A stretch of DNA of 64,000 nt, taken from Bimastos eiseni (lineage: Eukaryota; Annelida; Clitellata; Crassiclitellata; Lumbricidae). The stretch's first letter is position 1, and each line of letters opens with the position of its first letter. This document shows, in pieces, positions 44,656 to 58,644 of this stretch. A program made the position numbers and the translations under genes. Where the stretch lies: contig OY365809.1 in assembly GCA_959347315.1 (NCBI GenBank), forward strand, positions 4,652,381 through 4,716,380, read 5' to 3'. The notes beneath the pieces are model-generated. The model saw only the letters and a list, made by a program, of their open reading frames with translations. It did no database searches and was not told where the DNA came from.

Positions 44656-46909
44656 GGGCGACTCTAATGATTTCTGTTATCACACAGTGTCGTTAAACCG
44701 ACACTACTAGAAATTGACCTAGATGCATATTTTTCCATCCAAGCTTCTTAGTAGTATAGTAACAGTAGTAGTAGTAGTAGTAGTATGAGTTTAAGAATAC
44801 TGTGTAATAACGAAGATCATCAGCGTCGCCCTCCTTCTTCATGTAGGCTTGGGACCAGCACGGTGTCACGGACGTCCAGTGGTAGAGTTCTTAAAAGCTG
44901 TTTCAGTGTCCACGGAGACCATCCAAACCATTCCACAAGTCTGCTACTCCTACATATTTATCAGGTGTAAAATTGGTTACTGGATGATTTATCAGTTTCC
45001 AATACCTGTTCATGCATATTCATTATTGTAAGTGCTTCTGGTACAATTCTTATAACATGGCAGATGTAATCAATACGCTTGTGCCGCTGAAGATATCTAT
45101 GGTACCTTGACTTATGGTAATAGAGAGGAGGTCCGTTTCACCTTGAATCGACGACACCCAGATAAGTAAATATCCTCTCATTGATTGGTTGAACTTATCC
45201 ACAGCGCCCTTCTCTTCAGTCTCAGCCTAACTGTGACGCTATATAAATTTATTGACATTATTACTAATATATGGGTTGTGTATGTGTCTGAAGAATTGTG
45301 TAGTGCCTTTTGAGGGTTTAGGATTTTTCTTCTTCTTCGTTTGGTTCTTTGTCCAATGTCGCCATTTGTCATGATTTCCTTTCCTGGGCTTTCCTTCAAC
45401 TTTTAACACACTTTTTCATCGTCGTCAGGTCCAATAACATTCTGCTCGAGCTTCCTCTTGTCTTTTGCCCATTGTTTCTTCCTGCAGTTATTGTTCTTGG
45501 GAGGGACTCCCTCTCGTCATATATATGTGGCCAAACCATTTTCTCTGTCGGCTTCTAATTATCCAAAATGGTTCTGTCGTCTTCAAAGGTTGTTGCATTT
45601 GATTTCTTCTTCAATGGAACCATGTTGGCCTGTTAGTAATCCTCTGGCCATAATCCCGCATTTTATGTGTCTTTGCATAGCTGTGCTAGTTCTCTCATTG
45701 CCTTTCCTCCAAACTTTTTAAACATTTAAATCCAAATATTATCAATTACTTCAGTTTTATTGTTTTTCATTTCTACAATGACTGCCAGTATGTCCTCCTT
45801 CAGCCCATCCGGTCCCATATCATTCTCCCTCTGCACTTCTTCTTCCTTGTGTAGTCAGTGTTACCCCCGTTATCTTTGCCTCTGTTTCATTTGTCGATTA
45901 ATTTGAAATTGAATATTCTACTAAAAAGATTCATGTTACAATCAACCGATGTTAGAACCAAGATATAATGACTATCTACCAGGAAGGCCCTACACACATA
46001 GGAAAACTGATAAAAGATTTTGTAACTGATTTTGCACTGAAACTTAACCTACATGTTTACCATATCCGGTAGGGTATCAGACCTTCTTAATGGATGGCTA
46101 GTTACAATATTTTCCAGCAAGTGGCGCAATAGGATGCCAAAGAAGCCAAGTTAAATAAGGGTAGGGATGTGGAGGAGGGCTCGGTGAAGTCTTCACGAGA
46201 AATTTTGGTAACTAAATCTTAAATGATACATTTGTAGCGTACAGACGATCAAATTAGGCTAAAAATTTCATTTTGATCTTCACTAATAGTCATGAACATC
46301 ACACAAATCTTAAAATGACAAATTTGAACTTCTATTCGCGAATTGTATAGTCTTCAAATAATGACCAGACAAGACTCGGCGTTTTTGACACCCGGTGAGT
46401 ATCAAATGACTCCTGAGCATTTATTTAACACTTTAGTAAACACAAGATGAGTAATTATAATAGTGACGCAAGAGCTGCTGGTGTGATGGTAGTTTGCTAA
46501 GCCTGGATAATTATGTATTAGTCATCTAACTGCGGAGGGGAAATCTAATCCTCCACCAAACTGGGATTTTTTTCTCTGTTTGCAATCCCTGGATCTTTGC
46601 ACCCATATATTATACATGGTTTGTTATTGTTGCGATCACTGTGAGCCTTCGTATAAACAGTTTCTAGGTTTTCGTTTAGCGAGAGAGGAGAAAATGCTTC
46701 CAGCAAAGATTCGGCAACCATCTCGATGATTATATTTTTAGACAAGGCAGAATGCGTTCTTGCATTAAGCCACACGGTGTACTATACGTTCGATAAAAAG
46801 CAGACTTCTGTGGATGCAATATTGTCGATGATCAAGTTGATGAGATGTGATACCAACATCTGCTATGGGTGTTAAATCAGGCAGCATATATTATCATATA
46901 TGTATAAAC

Positions 46910-46943
<34 letters not shown>

Positions 46944-47629
46944 TATAATATAGGCATAAAAAAGTAGTATTAACTCACAGCAAAGAAAAGCATACGCTCT
47001 CCATTAGATGTGAGGAAGTGATCAGTCTATGCGAGGTGAAGAGGGTAAGCCTCAATCTGGACCCTTATAATAAAAAGCTGGTGTATTAAGGGGTGCTGAC
47101 AGAAGTGTTCTGTTTTACGTGAAAGGAAGATATCTGTCTTCCAAAGTTGCATGGAGGAGGAGAAAATCCGACAGGAAATTGGACAACCTGGAAATGTAGT
47201 ACTGATACAGACATGATGATGTGTTGTAAATAAAGGCAAGATATATCTATTCAGTGAGGGGAGTTGGAAAAGCCCCAAAGTAAATCGACAAAGGAAACAC
47301 AAACTGCTGATACTGTCTGCTGTGTAAACAATTGAGATCTTTCCTCTAAGATAAGATTACACAAAAAGTAGAACGGAAATGAACATGATAACATGGAGTG
47401 GTTACGCTAATGCGACAATCGACCTACTAATACTGTTGCTAGTAGTACTTACTAGTTACTACTGTCTTATGTCCACTAGAACAAGACCAAAGAAATCATA
47501 AAAAGGGTGCAAACTGCCAAACTGAAAATAAATCAAGGGAATTAGGCTTTTTTAAATAATCGAATCTTGGACTTGGCACAACGCAACTCGTAAAACTCAG
47601 ACTTGACACATCCCTAGTAAGTGTGATGG

Positions 47630-47790
47630 AGAGATGGTTGGATGGTAACATGCTAGCATGAAGGTCACGGGTTCGATACTCACTGCCGGACATACCTAAC
47701 ACCCAAGGACAAAATCTTGCCAGACATAATCACCCAGGACCAAATCCTACTGGACATAATACCCAGGACAAAATCTCCCCACTACGAGTT
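47630..47790 (+). repeat. Possible tRNA-derived SINE head with short tandem tail
   Basis: TGGTTGGATGGTAACATGC resembles an A box and GGTCACGGGTTCGATACTC a B box, about 30 bp apart. They are followed by GACATAATCACCCAGGAC-type units repeated two to three times. It does not fold as a complete tRNA by eye, so I call it a SINE head and not a tRNA gene. Confidence 0.4.
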
Positions 47791-48979
47791 TTTGCGAGGA
47801 ATAATGAGGAATAATGCCTCCAGGACGTAATGTACTCTTAGCGGGGATGTTGTGGCGTAGCTGGGGAGTTATGTACGGGCGATTTTGTCCGTCTATACTA
47901 AAACTGCGTCAAGGGGTTATCTTAGACTTTCCTTAAAGAACAGACCTTACTTGTTTTTGTTTTGGAGACGGTAGTTATAGTTTTCAGTGTGAAACTTGGC
48001 CTTAATTGTTTTAGGATTGGCGACCTGCTTTGTGGGGAAAAGGGAAGGGGATGGGTAGGTGGGAGGAAGTGGGATTGGGGGACAAAAGGGAATCATAGAC
48101 AGCAAGATCTTGGATAATTAAGTCAACTAAAGTAAGTGCCCATAATTGGCTTTAAAAGACCTTTGCAGAGTTAACAATGTGTGTGTGTGTGTGTGTGTGT
48201 GTGCGTGCGTGCGTGCGTGTGTTTTGGTGTGTGTGTGTGACAGAGAGACAGACAGACAGACGGACAGACAAAGGCTTAAATGGTGCTATTGTTTTTAATT
48301 AACAGGTGTATGGTTTAGATTAGGAATTTTGACAGTTGATGCATCTCTGTTCTTGATCAGTTTTTTGTAGCTCATTTCAACTAATCGAAACATCCTAGTG
48401 ATCCTACGATGCCCATAAGGATGGGAAGATATAAATAAATGCTAACTCTCTTAACGAGTCACGACAGCATTTCATAAGTGAAAACTCAAATTAGAATCAA
48501 AGGAAAAATAAACAAAAATGAAGACTAAGTCAGATATAAACGAAGACACTGCTTGACTCGTAAACAAACCTCAGTTGAGAGCAATTCACTTAAAACAGTG
48601 GGTTATGTCTTTTATTCCTACATATATTGTACTCATTGGAGAATAATGGCTGGCATTTAAAAATGAAATCCATGAGGATGAGATCCTTGTTTTGTTATCA
48701 TCACCATCATCATCGTCGTCGTTGTTGTTGTGTTAATTTTTTGCGTGAGGTGCATTTAATCCATCAGAATTTCAGAAATAGTGGATATTATATAGTTTAT
48801 TATTACTATAGGGCATTATTGTCTATTCTTGTTCAATTATTGAGGAGAACCGATTTGGCCGATATTCAATATCTGATCAATCAACCTGGAGATCATAGGA
48901 ACTTGATTCGATACAGTGCTTCGACTGTAACTGTACTCTGACCTCCCTCGGACTACCCTTTGGGCAATCTATCGGATTC

Positions 48980-49060
48980 GACACAACGCTCGTGAATAAG
49001 CAGGTGCCCTGCGCTTGGCTTTCGATTGGCGCTTTCGAAGTTTGGAGATTATGATTACTA
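48980..49060 (+). repeat. L2/CR1-like 3' tail fragment
   Basis: GTGAATAAGCAGGTGCCCTG, then CTTGGCTTTCGATTGGCGC, then GGAGATTATGATTAC matches, in forward orientation, the 3' end of the element at 50-1115 and the minus-strand tails at 1813 and 15045. Confidence 0.7.
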
Positions 49061-50708
49061 TTATGAGTACCAAAGAGATTGAGTGCCATTGTATCTCCTT
49101 GGCATCTTTTGTGTAGTTTAGAGATATCCATTCAATAACATTATAGGCAGACATAATTGTGTCAAATGTATCTATTGTTGGAAGACAATGCACGGAAGAA
49201 TGCTCTGGGCGGTGGCTCGGCGTTCAGTCTTAATAACCCCTCTCAGCCGAGACCTCTGGTTATCCTAATAGGCTGAGGTTATCCTGTTATCTTGGAGGTG
49301 GAGCTGACAAGAACCAGTAATCCAATCTATGCTCTTTAGTATGGTTGTAATCTATGCAGAATGACCAGTTTCGTGTTCTATGAAGTGTGTATCATAACAC
49401 TATACATATTTTCCAAGTGTTGGTGTTCAAAGTGCCTTGCTCCCTAGAAGCTCTGGTTCCACAAGGAGTGGCCAGTGCCAGATGGAGATTGCGTTCCAGA
49501 CAGAGAATGCAGTCCAGAAAGTGTTCCAGACAGAATGCATTCCTGGCAGATTGTGTGTTTCCTGACGGAACGTGTTGTTCCGAGAGAATGTGTAGTTCCA
49601 GACTGAGGAACCTTTGAAACCAGACTGACCCTGGAACCAGTCATTCTCTGTTTCTGTCTGTCTTTCTCTTACTCTTATTATCTCTCTCTGTATCTGTGTC
49701 TGTGTCCCTGTCTATGTTTCTACCTGTCCTATTTATGTATGCATGCGTTCGTGTTTGTGTGCGTGGGTGTGTGTGTGTGTGATTGTGTGCGTGGGTGCGT
49801 GTGTGTGTGTCTAATATCCACTCTGCCGCCAGGATGACGAAGAATCCTAATCTCTTTAGTTATTCCCCAGAGACTGTCATTTTATGTATGAAATGTCAGC
49901 AACTTCGTTTTTCTTGGACCAGCATGTGAATGACCTCCGACCCCCAGATCCTGGATCTTCTTTTACTCTTTTGCGTGCAGAGTCCTGTAATCATCATCAT
50001 CATCGCCACCAAAACCACCATCATCATCATCGCCACCACCACTACCTTCATCATCATACGTTCCGTGATCAGACATTTCACTTATGATAGGTTAAATCCA
50101 CTTAGTGTCCGTCCAAGCGATGCTATATCCTCATTAATATTGTCTATACAGCCCTCTCTTCGTTCTCTTCGTCTGCCTTTGTTTCCTTTTCCTTCATATC
50201 CTAAACGTAATGCATTGTGTTTGGTTTGTGATGTGAGTTGTGTAATAGTCGTTTGCCAGAGACTAAGGTCAGTCGCCTGTTATAAAATCAATGACTGTCA
50301 TTTTGTGCTACAGTTATTACCAGCTTATGCTACTTAAGTAGGCTTACCGAAAGTATCGGCACATGACGGATAATCGTATATGAGCTGTATGTCTTCTGCC
50401 ATGCAATACCTACCGGGGTAATGGTATTACAACCTCCACTTCCCATACACCCACGTCCCATACCTATCCACTCATTGGCCCCTCACTCTGGAACACGCTC
50501 TCGTTGGCGTTGCACTTGTCGCCTCTGCAGGTTCCACTCACTCTTTTTATACTAGCCTTTCAACTGTTCTTTTCAGCCGTGCTGGGATCGGGAGCGCTAA
50601 GGATTAGTAGCCGAGAAGATATGCTATATAAATCTTCGTAATGCATTAATTCCGCCACTGTTTGGACTTTAACAGTGCAAGTCCCAAGCCTCGAGAAAGA
50701 ATGAGGGT

Positions 50709-50824
50709 GTCGTTAAAAAAATCAACATATATATATACATATATCTATGTATATATATGTATATATATGTATATATATATATGTGTGTATATATATGTAT
50801 ATATATGTTGATTTTTTTAACGAC
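50709..50824. repeat. Foldback: 25-30 bp perfect arms around AT-rich loop
   Basis: GTCGTTAAAAAAATCAACAT at the left is the exact reverse complement of ATGTTGATTTTTTTAACGAC at the right, extended by TATATATACATA. The loop is ATATGT-type repeat. Directly downstream (about 50833-50897) lies a segment identical for about 60 bp to 41018-41078 (GACCCTTGCTATATTCATT...), apart from one base. Confidence 0.85.
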
Positions 50825-51039
50825 ATATACGCACAGACCCTTGCTATATTCATTATCTGTCCAATTTTATGAATTTACCCCTTAAGGGGTGATTCTATAT
50901 ATATATATATATATATATAGAATTCTGCAAATTGGCAAACATTTAGACAGGCAGAAAGACGGACAGACAGACATGCTAATAAGTGAAACACACATCCGTC
51001 CGTGTTGCTTATAAAATGGGCAGATAGACTCCGACCGAT

Positions 51040-51790
51040 ATTAGAGATATCGGCAATATCGGATATCGGCAAGATAATCGGCGCCGATATTAAAAATAAT
51101 TTTTAAAATTTTATAATATAAATTTCAGTCTATAAAATCAAAATTACGACAGCAACATCATTGAGTAATGTGAAGGACGGCATTTCGTTCCGTTCCCATA
51201 TCATGTCGTCGAGCCAATGGCTTCTTCAGACCATTGGTGAGACCACCCAGTGTGCTAGTATAGACCGTGAGAACGTGTCAACATCGGTCTTGTGCAGAGT
51301 GAGTCATAGTGCCTGCTTAAGGGCCAAGGAATGGCTGGCCATTTCGAGCCAAGGAACGGCTGGCCTATTCAATAGAGAAACCGATGAATATACATCGTGG
51401 AGGCATGCCAGTCAGATATCCCCAAAACATTTCAGTCGCCTGAGAGGCTGAGACTAGATGGTTGGCTGTGAATAGGCCAGCCGTTCCTTGGTCTTTAATT
51501 ACCATGGCACAGTTCGACGGCAGACGATGTGTCTAATCTGTATTGGCTGCTTAGGATTAGTTCCAAACTACGTGCCTACGTCTCCTACGGAGCAAGTGTT
51601 TTGCTTATATCACAACAATAGGCAGTAGCAGTAGGTCTTTCTTTTGGAACCGGACATCTTGGGAAACACAATGAAATAATCGGCAAATAATCGTTAAAAT
51701 AATCTGCTAAATAATCGGGTATCGACAAAAGAATAATTGGCAATAATCGGTATCGGCATAATCGACAAAAAGTGATATCGGTACAGCTCT
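51040..51790. repeat. Element-like block bounded by ATATCGGC/GATATCGG repeats with internal inversion
   Basis: The left side carries several ATATCGGCAATATCGG-type words and the right side AATCGGTATCGGC and GATATCGGTACAGC. Inside, GCCAAGGAACGGCTGGCCTATTC (about 51347-51369) is repeated inverted as AATAGGCCAGCCGTTCCTTGG (about 51472-51492). It may be a decayed DNA transposon. I see no transposase motif and no clear TIR pair. Confidence 0.35.
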
Positions 51791-52229
51791 ACACAGACAT
51801 TGCAGAAGTAGACAGACAGACAGACAGACGGACGAGCATAATTAGACAGACCGACACACAGGCAGGCAGACAGACAGACAGACAGAGTGAAATAGACAGA
51901 CGCTGACTTCAGGGATGTTTTGGTACTGGGATTTCTGATGTAGAACAGTCGGCCAGTATAATTCACTGTGGGAGACTGACAGCACTTAGCTTACCTTTGC
52001 AGTTCAAAGGCCCGCGTGGTTGCTGAGAACACTGCACTGTTCAAAGGATGCTGTGCCTGGTTAGGTGACTAAATAGCAGCCATCACTCAATCTCATCCAG
52101 GTTGAAATCCTAACCAGATGCATGCATTCGGTTAGGGTATATATGCATTGCCTGTCTAGATGCAGCCCTAAAGTGATTGTGACAGGAATTGACTATTTAC
52201 TGTCTACCATTCATATTATGTCAACTGTT

Positions 52230-52496
52230 TGTGTGTGGATGGATGGATGGATGGATGGATGGATGGATGGATGGATGGATGGATGGATGGATGGATGGAT
52301 GGGTGGGTGGGTGGGTGGGTGGGTGGATGGATGGATGGATGGATGGATGGATGGATGGATGGATGGATGGATGGATGGATGGATGGATGGATGGATGGAT
52401 GGATGGATGGATGGATGGATGGATGGATGGATGGATGGATGGATGGATGGATGGATGGATGGATGGATGGATGGATGGATGGATGGATGGATGGAG
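52230..52496. repeat. (GGAT)n microsatellite with a central GGGT block
   Basis: About 60 GGAT units with five GGGT units near 52300-52322. It sits between a SINE-head-like segment (52060-52110) and its typical downstream phrase CTTGAGCAAGTCCTTT (about 52538), as if it had expanded within a SINE. Five overlapping false ORFs arise from it. Confidence 0.95.
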
Positions 52497-55400
52497 GTTT
52501 TCAAATTGGGACTCGTTTATAGAACATTGAACTCTGGCCTTGAGCAAGTCCTTTGCGCACAATTGCTCTACAGTACAACTGCATTTGCGTTGTCAAGACG
52601 TATGGGCAATATCAAATTTCAGTTGTATTGTATTAGGCCTATGGCCTAATACAATAAATACAATGAATTGTGGCGATGGGCCATTTATTTAGCATCAGTT
52701 CTTATTCCTCATGGCTTATCATTATGCAACGAGGTCGTCGGATTATGTTTGTCTGGTCATAACCTAAATCAAGAACTGCTTTTGGTGAACAAAGTTTTTT
52801 ATTTGGAAATGTTATTTTGATGCACATCGGCCAGAAGTACCAGCTTCAGCTATTTCTAGTTTTGGATTTTTATTACGCCAAGTCTCATTTATTAAATTCA
52901 TGCATTGTTTCAATAATGCCGTATACCTGTGATTTTTATTCCTTTGGGATGATTTTACACAATGGAGGTAGAGTTGGTTTATCCTCTAACCCAGGTACTC
53001 TATACGGGTATATTCCATCCGGGAGATAGATTTTAGATTTTAGGATGGTTAAGATATCACGGGACACCGACTATTTTAGCTGGAGTGTATGGAAATATAG
53101 TCTCGGCCACTTCTTAGTGACGTCTACCTCTCCATAGTGACCCAAGAGACTCTGCAATGAGTCTGACTGCCTCTCGTTCTTCTTCTGCTCAGAAGTGCTG
53201 CTGGTGTTGATAAAAGAGCGATGCTCTTTGCATTTTGGCCAAGAGAATATGATCGCATTCAGTAAGAGACCATTCCATATCTTAATCAAACTATTCATGT
53301 AATGTAATCAAGCATTTATATAGCACCCCTTCAAGATACCTACTCAGAGGCGCTGGCCTATATGACGTTAAATGTCATAATGATCGAAAAAATGCATTGT
53401 TTAGTTATAGGAAAACTCTGCACAGTAAGCTGAAATAGTCCCCACGCAGTCCCCATTCATTTAATGACCTTTCTGGAAATCTCTCGTTGGTTAATCCACA
53501 GATGTCACTGTGATGTAATGCCGCGGTAATGTAGAACACCCAGATGCTATGGCTATCGTAATCGTAATTTCCTATTGCTAATGCTCTCGTGTCTCTGATG
53601 ACATTTGTTTTGTAATTGCTTATTACGATTACCTACTGTATTATGATTACTTTGTAATTGTACATTCTTTGATCGTTCATATAATGTTCCCGCAGTGATT
53701 TTGCAATTAAGTACATACTCACTTACTTTCTTATTATTATGACGGTCAGACGTCATAGGTTGGATGTCAAAGGTCAGATGTCAAAGGTCGGATGTCAAAG
53801 GTCGGATGTTATTTTGTTATAAGATCAGATATAAATTAGATAGCATTGATTTGGAAGGAAGGACAACATATCATAAAAGGAAGAAAGTAACAAGAACAAA
53901 AATACAGTGTAATATATCACTCCATCAGCGTACATTGGATAGTGTATCCACTATCCAATGTATCCATCCATCATATGTCTAAGGTTGGAGTTCTATACGT
54001 GGAGTGAGGAGGAGGAGAAGGAGGAGGAAAGGGAATCCGGAAAGCATAAGTCCTGAGCTTGGACTGTTGTATAATGGTGTTGATGGATTCGACTCAGTGG
54101 GCTGAAGAGGAAGCCCAGAAATAGGTTGCTATATGAGGGATTCTGGGGAGGTATCGCTCGCCATTATCACGATCGAATCTAGGCTGTGAATATGACGAAG
54201 ATCCGGTTACGGGCAGTTTCTATATTTAGTGCTGAGCAGTTTCTATAGTTAGCGCCTTGCAAAAATTGTGGGCTCGATTGGTATTCATTGAGCATGGTGG
54301 GTGAGGAGGATTTGATGGAAAAGGTTTACAAACGAAGCAGGCTAATGGGCACTCTGTTAAAGTGATCGATGTGGGGTCATCTCTGTGCTTTTCAATGCTT
54401 TTGATGTTGACTACATTTGCGTCAGTTTTTGCAAATGCTCACATAGTCTCCCACTTGCATTGTGTTTAGTGGTAAAAGTGAGGGATGCACGGTAGCGTAG
54501 TGCAGAGGACTTGCCACCCTCACTCATATGCCGAGGCTCAGAAATGAAGTTGCTGACTCTGCATGCTTACCAATGGCTGCCTCAGGGTTAGCTTATAAAG
54601 GTACTGGTTTTTCTTCTTTTTCTAGTAGCAGATACATCCCACAAGTGAGCAATAGCTGAGTGGTTATGTAAAGAGCAGTGATTGCGTGTGGTCCTTCTAG
54701 ACCATTGTCCTTCCTGTTAGAGTCTATAGGGAAGAGGCTCAATGGGTATAATGATTATATTGAGATGCGGAGAAGGAGGGGGGTATCTGCCATGAAGTGT
54801 TTATCTGCGTGATGCCAGGTTAATCTGTCTCTGCGTCATTGAACACATGTGTCACACAGACATATTGCCATGTGAATGCTGCGTGCGTGCGTGCGTGCGT
54901 GCATGCGTGGGTGCAACTGCCCTTAGTAAGTAGATGGATGAACTGTGTGTTGGTGCATTTGCAAGGTACTCGTTTTCCAAGTGTTGCTATAGATAGGACT
55001 GAGGCGTCATGACCGCCATCTTGCCTTGCGTCCGCCATTTTGCCGTTAAGTCCGCCATCTTGCCTTTACGTTTCCTGGTATTTGGTCACTGGCCAGACAT
55101 GAAAAATTGTTTAATGAGTTGGAAAGGGAGACATGACAACTGTGACATGACTTCATATGAGCCAAATCATTCAATTGTCAATTCCAGTATAGGACGTGTG
55201 CGCATTTTTATAGTGTGCCGCGGATTTGTATTATAAATATAGTTAGGCCTATTTTGTTTTTATTCTGTTATTAGATTTAGATTAAAGTGGCCAATTCTAC
55301 ATATTTAATTATTGAAAATGCATTCCGAGGCGTTTTTTTCTCCTGGGAAGAACTTGTCCGGTACCCAGGACATTTTGTCCATTTCTGGGACTCCACAAGA

Positions 55401-56294
55401 CAATCCAGGACATGTAAAAAATTGTACATGGTCACTCTATTTACAGTTTTCAAGTTTACACTACGAGCACCCCAACCAATCAGCTGCCTTGTCCCACAAT
55501 TCTCTGTTTTGTTCCAGACATTCATCGTCATCGTCATCATTTTTCTAATACCCGAAATTTGTCGCAGATGGGTTTCAATAAATAATCGCCTAGCTTTTTT
55601 ATGCGTGGGAGGCCGTCGCTGCATTTCTTTTGTTTCGTCCACGTATTGTTGTACGTCAGTGTACATTGTCTAAGTGCTCCAGCAGCGTACGTGATAATGG
55701 GCTTCCTTTGTCTCTCGATCTATAGTTGCGTGGTAATTCAGCTGGCAGATGACATTCGCAGTCGATAAATTGATTAGGAAGCTGTACTATACCATTGACC
55801 TCGAAACACACGGCCAGAATGCGGATCATTTACTGAGATCACTCACATCTGCTGCTGACTTCGAAGCCTCGTTTCAAGTTCAAACTATCAAAGCCAGCCT
55901 CGATTGTCAACAACACACGATTCTCATTCAATAGAATACTTACATGCATCTGCCCACATGCTTCTAGCATTCGCAATGATTTAGAAAAGAGCTATATAAT
56001 TTTGTAGAAATTAAGAAACGGAAAAGTCACAGGCCTACTCAATGGATTCTGTGTCTATAGTCCGAAGGTTCAATAGTCCGAAAATTGTATGGTATCCGGT
56101 AGATAGGTTATAAGATTGCGGTTTTAATGGAAGCTAGTTGATGAAAAGAATTATGCTTGGCTGGAAGCTGGATTGCACCATTTTTTTCAATTCATCTATT
56201 TGGCATGAGTCTTTCATTTTAATCCAGCTCCCAGTTTTACACATTTTTTTCATCAATTAATCCGGCTTCCATTTAAATTAATGTCTTGGTATAG

Positions 56295-56390
56295 AACCTT
56301 CGGACTATCGAACCTTCGGACTATCGAACCTTCGGACTATCGAACCTTCGGACTATCGAACCTTTGGACTATCGAACCTTCGGACTATCG
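56295..56390. repeat. 16-bp tandem repeat, six copies
   Basis: AACCTTCGGACTATCG repeats six times with one substitution (CTTTGG). Single inverted matches (GTCCGAAGGTTCAATAGTCCGAA) lie about 230 bp upstream at 56059-56081, and in the PGRP intergenic region at about 24300. The array runs directly into a GTAC/ATAC array. Confidence 0.9.
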
Positions 56391-56399
56391 AGCGGTATG

Positions 56400-56560
56400 T
56401 ATACATATTGTACGTACGTACATATTATACATATTGTACATGCGTACCTACATACGTACATACATACATATTGTACATACATACATACATATTGTACATA
56501 CATACATATTGTACATACATACATATTGTACATACATGCATACATACATATTTTACATAC
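56400..56560. repeat. ATAC/TTGTACAT repeat
   Basis: ATACATACATATTGTACAT units of mixed length follow the 16-bp array. Tyr/Thr/His-rich frames here are artefacts. Confidence 0.9.
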
Positions 56561-58600
56561 TTATGCCTGAATGACATCATGACCTCTTAGTGTCATGGAC
56601 ATTGGGTCATTGTTGTCCTCTTTCATGACAACTCTCCTGTGTCTTTTACAATCAACTCCATCTGTTTTGGTGCTCATCTGACCTGCTGCTATTGTGTCAT
56701 TATTCCCTGACAGGAGTCTGGCTACCTCAGTCACTCCTATTTTTATCAGGCATTCCTCAATGTCCCACAACACTCCTCTACACTGTCTTCAACGGAGGGT
56801 AGACCCTTCTACTTCTTACTTTTACCCTCATTGGAGGGTGGGGGTCAGGCAGTTGACAGGATACAGCCTCCCGGATGTCAGCTGCTTCATACTCATCCTA
56901 GATGTGATGCCACAAAGAGACAGTTGCCTATTGGTCTCATTAACTAACACTGGGCATACCATCTTATTAGCTAACTAATCGGTGTCTAATTTATTGAAGC
57001 CTAGCAGTGTAGCGTTCTAATTTGCTTAGCCAATCTGAAGACGTCTTGCAGTTCCTCAGTTCCAAAGGCATTTCTTTATTATAATTTGGACTGATTGGAA
57101 TTCCTGTCTACTATCAAAGATCACGTTTTAGTAGATGGTCGAAATTCAATCCATTCATTGTCCTCCTGTGTGCGAATGTTAACCATGATCTTTCGTTTAT
57201 TATTCCCAGTAGAAACAGCAGATAACATTAAATGCGATTAGGATATAATTTTAATGCGCAGAGAACACATTCAGACTCGGATGGGACTAAAAATCCCACC
57301 TATAGGGGCCACCCATACTCGTGTATCATAATATTAAATGTACAATGATAAATTATTATCCAATTATTAATCCACATGGACTATGAAGCATTTAAAAATA
57401 AGATGAGAAATTATTTGCTGAATTGTCCATTCATCTGATTTGAGTAAGCTTATTATCATCCACCCCTCGCAGATTGATTCTTTAAGTTAGGCTTAAAAGA
57501 ATTAGTTAAGAATAGTTAGATGTACGACTGCAACTTGAATATTTCCCGATGTTACTTTATACAAGTGTTTTGTTTGCTGCACATTTGAGTTTATTATGTC
57601 AGTGCTCACAACAATTTATATAACAAACTACGTCAGTGGGTGACCCTGTTAGCGGGAGGTAATCCTTTCGGGTCTCCCTTTGTAACCCAACTGAGCAACT
57701 AAATACTATGTCTACACTCTTGATGATTTTGTTTCGAGTTGGTTACAATAAAATATTTTCGTTCGTTCGTTGATTGGCAAAACGAAAATGGACCAATAAT
57801 ATAAAAGTAAGACATAAAACATTAATTAAATATTACAGCAGAATATCGTGTAGTAGTTACATTATGTCAAGCAATATTCTAAAATATAAGCAGCTAAGCT
57901 ATAAATTGAACTACCGTAGCACCCAAATCTGGCAGAAGCTAAACAGGAATTATCTAGCACGAAATTAAAAGGTATCTCTCAGATGCTCTCTAGAGATTTA
58001 TTAAATATTTTTTTTTACAATGCAAACGGATGTTTGAGGACATGAAAGTCGAGGAACTATGCACAATTTCTATAGTACATTATTTGACTAAGTTAATACT
58101 TGTAATCAAGTAGATCTGTAGTCAAATAGCAGCTGACCGAATCCCACACAATGTACTACATGTTAAAGGTCAGAGGTCAGAGGATGGAGTCTCAGGTGAT
58201 GGAGTCGCCTCACAACCCAGTTTGCCTGAGATTGAATTTTGAACTGGGGGCGGCGGGGGGGGGGTACTCTTTGATTCTGAAATTGTAACTGTTGTGTTGC
58301 ATTATGTTATTAGTAAAGCATATAAAGGAATCTTTTGTTGTCCAAAAACCAATACTCAGTGCTCTACTAGAGTCTACTCTAGATACGTACAGCAAATGTC
58401 AATTTGTGGAAAGTGATATTGAGGTTCTGATTTGGTGGCAGATGTTGATTGCTGGTAATTTTCTCTCCTTACCCAAGCAGCCGCTACAAATCATTTCACA
58501 CGGACCAAGAACAGAGAACAATCTGTGAAAAATCGGATCAGCAGCGAAAATCATCGTTGTCCGATCCCAAGGGAACCAGCGCATTCTAAATATATAAATG

Positions 58601-58644
<44 letters not shown>

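Noticed and set aside
46361..46398. Short ATG exon (MTRQDSAFLTP) with a GGTGAGT donor on the plus strand
   Set aside because: The donor is good but there is no promoter, no family match and no partner exon.
46545..46775. 76-codon minus-strand ORF that could be an exon (TATAG acceptor upstream)
   Set aside because: I recognise no family, see no second exon and the acceptor is weak. Left unannotated.
47633..47690. tRNA gene
   Set aside because: A- and B-box-like words are present but no full cloverleaf can be drawn; better explained as a SINE head.
52122..52649. 175-codon Trp-Met-Asp-Gly repeat ORF
   Set aside because: It is a translation of (GGAT)n.
55277..55673. Overlapping ORFs of 128-129 codons on both strands
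   Set aside because: No recognisable motif, no splice context, and open frames on both strands suggest chance.
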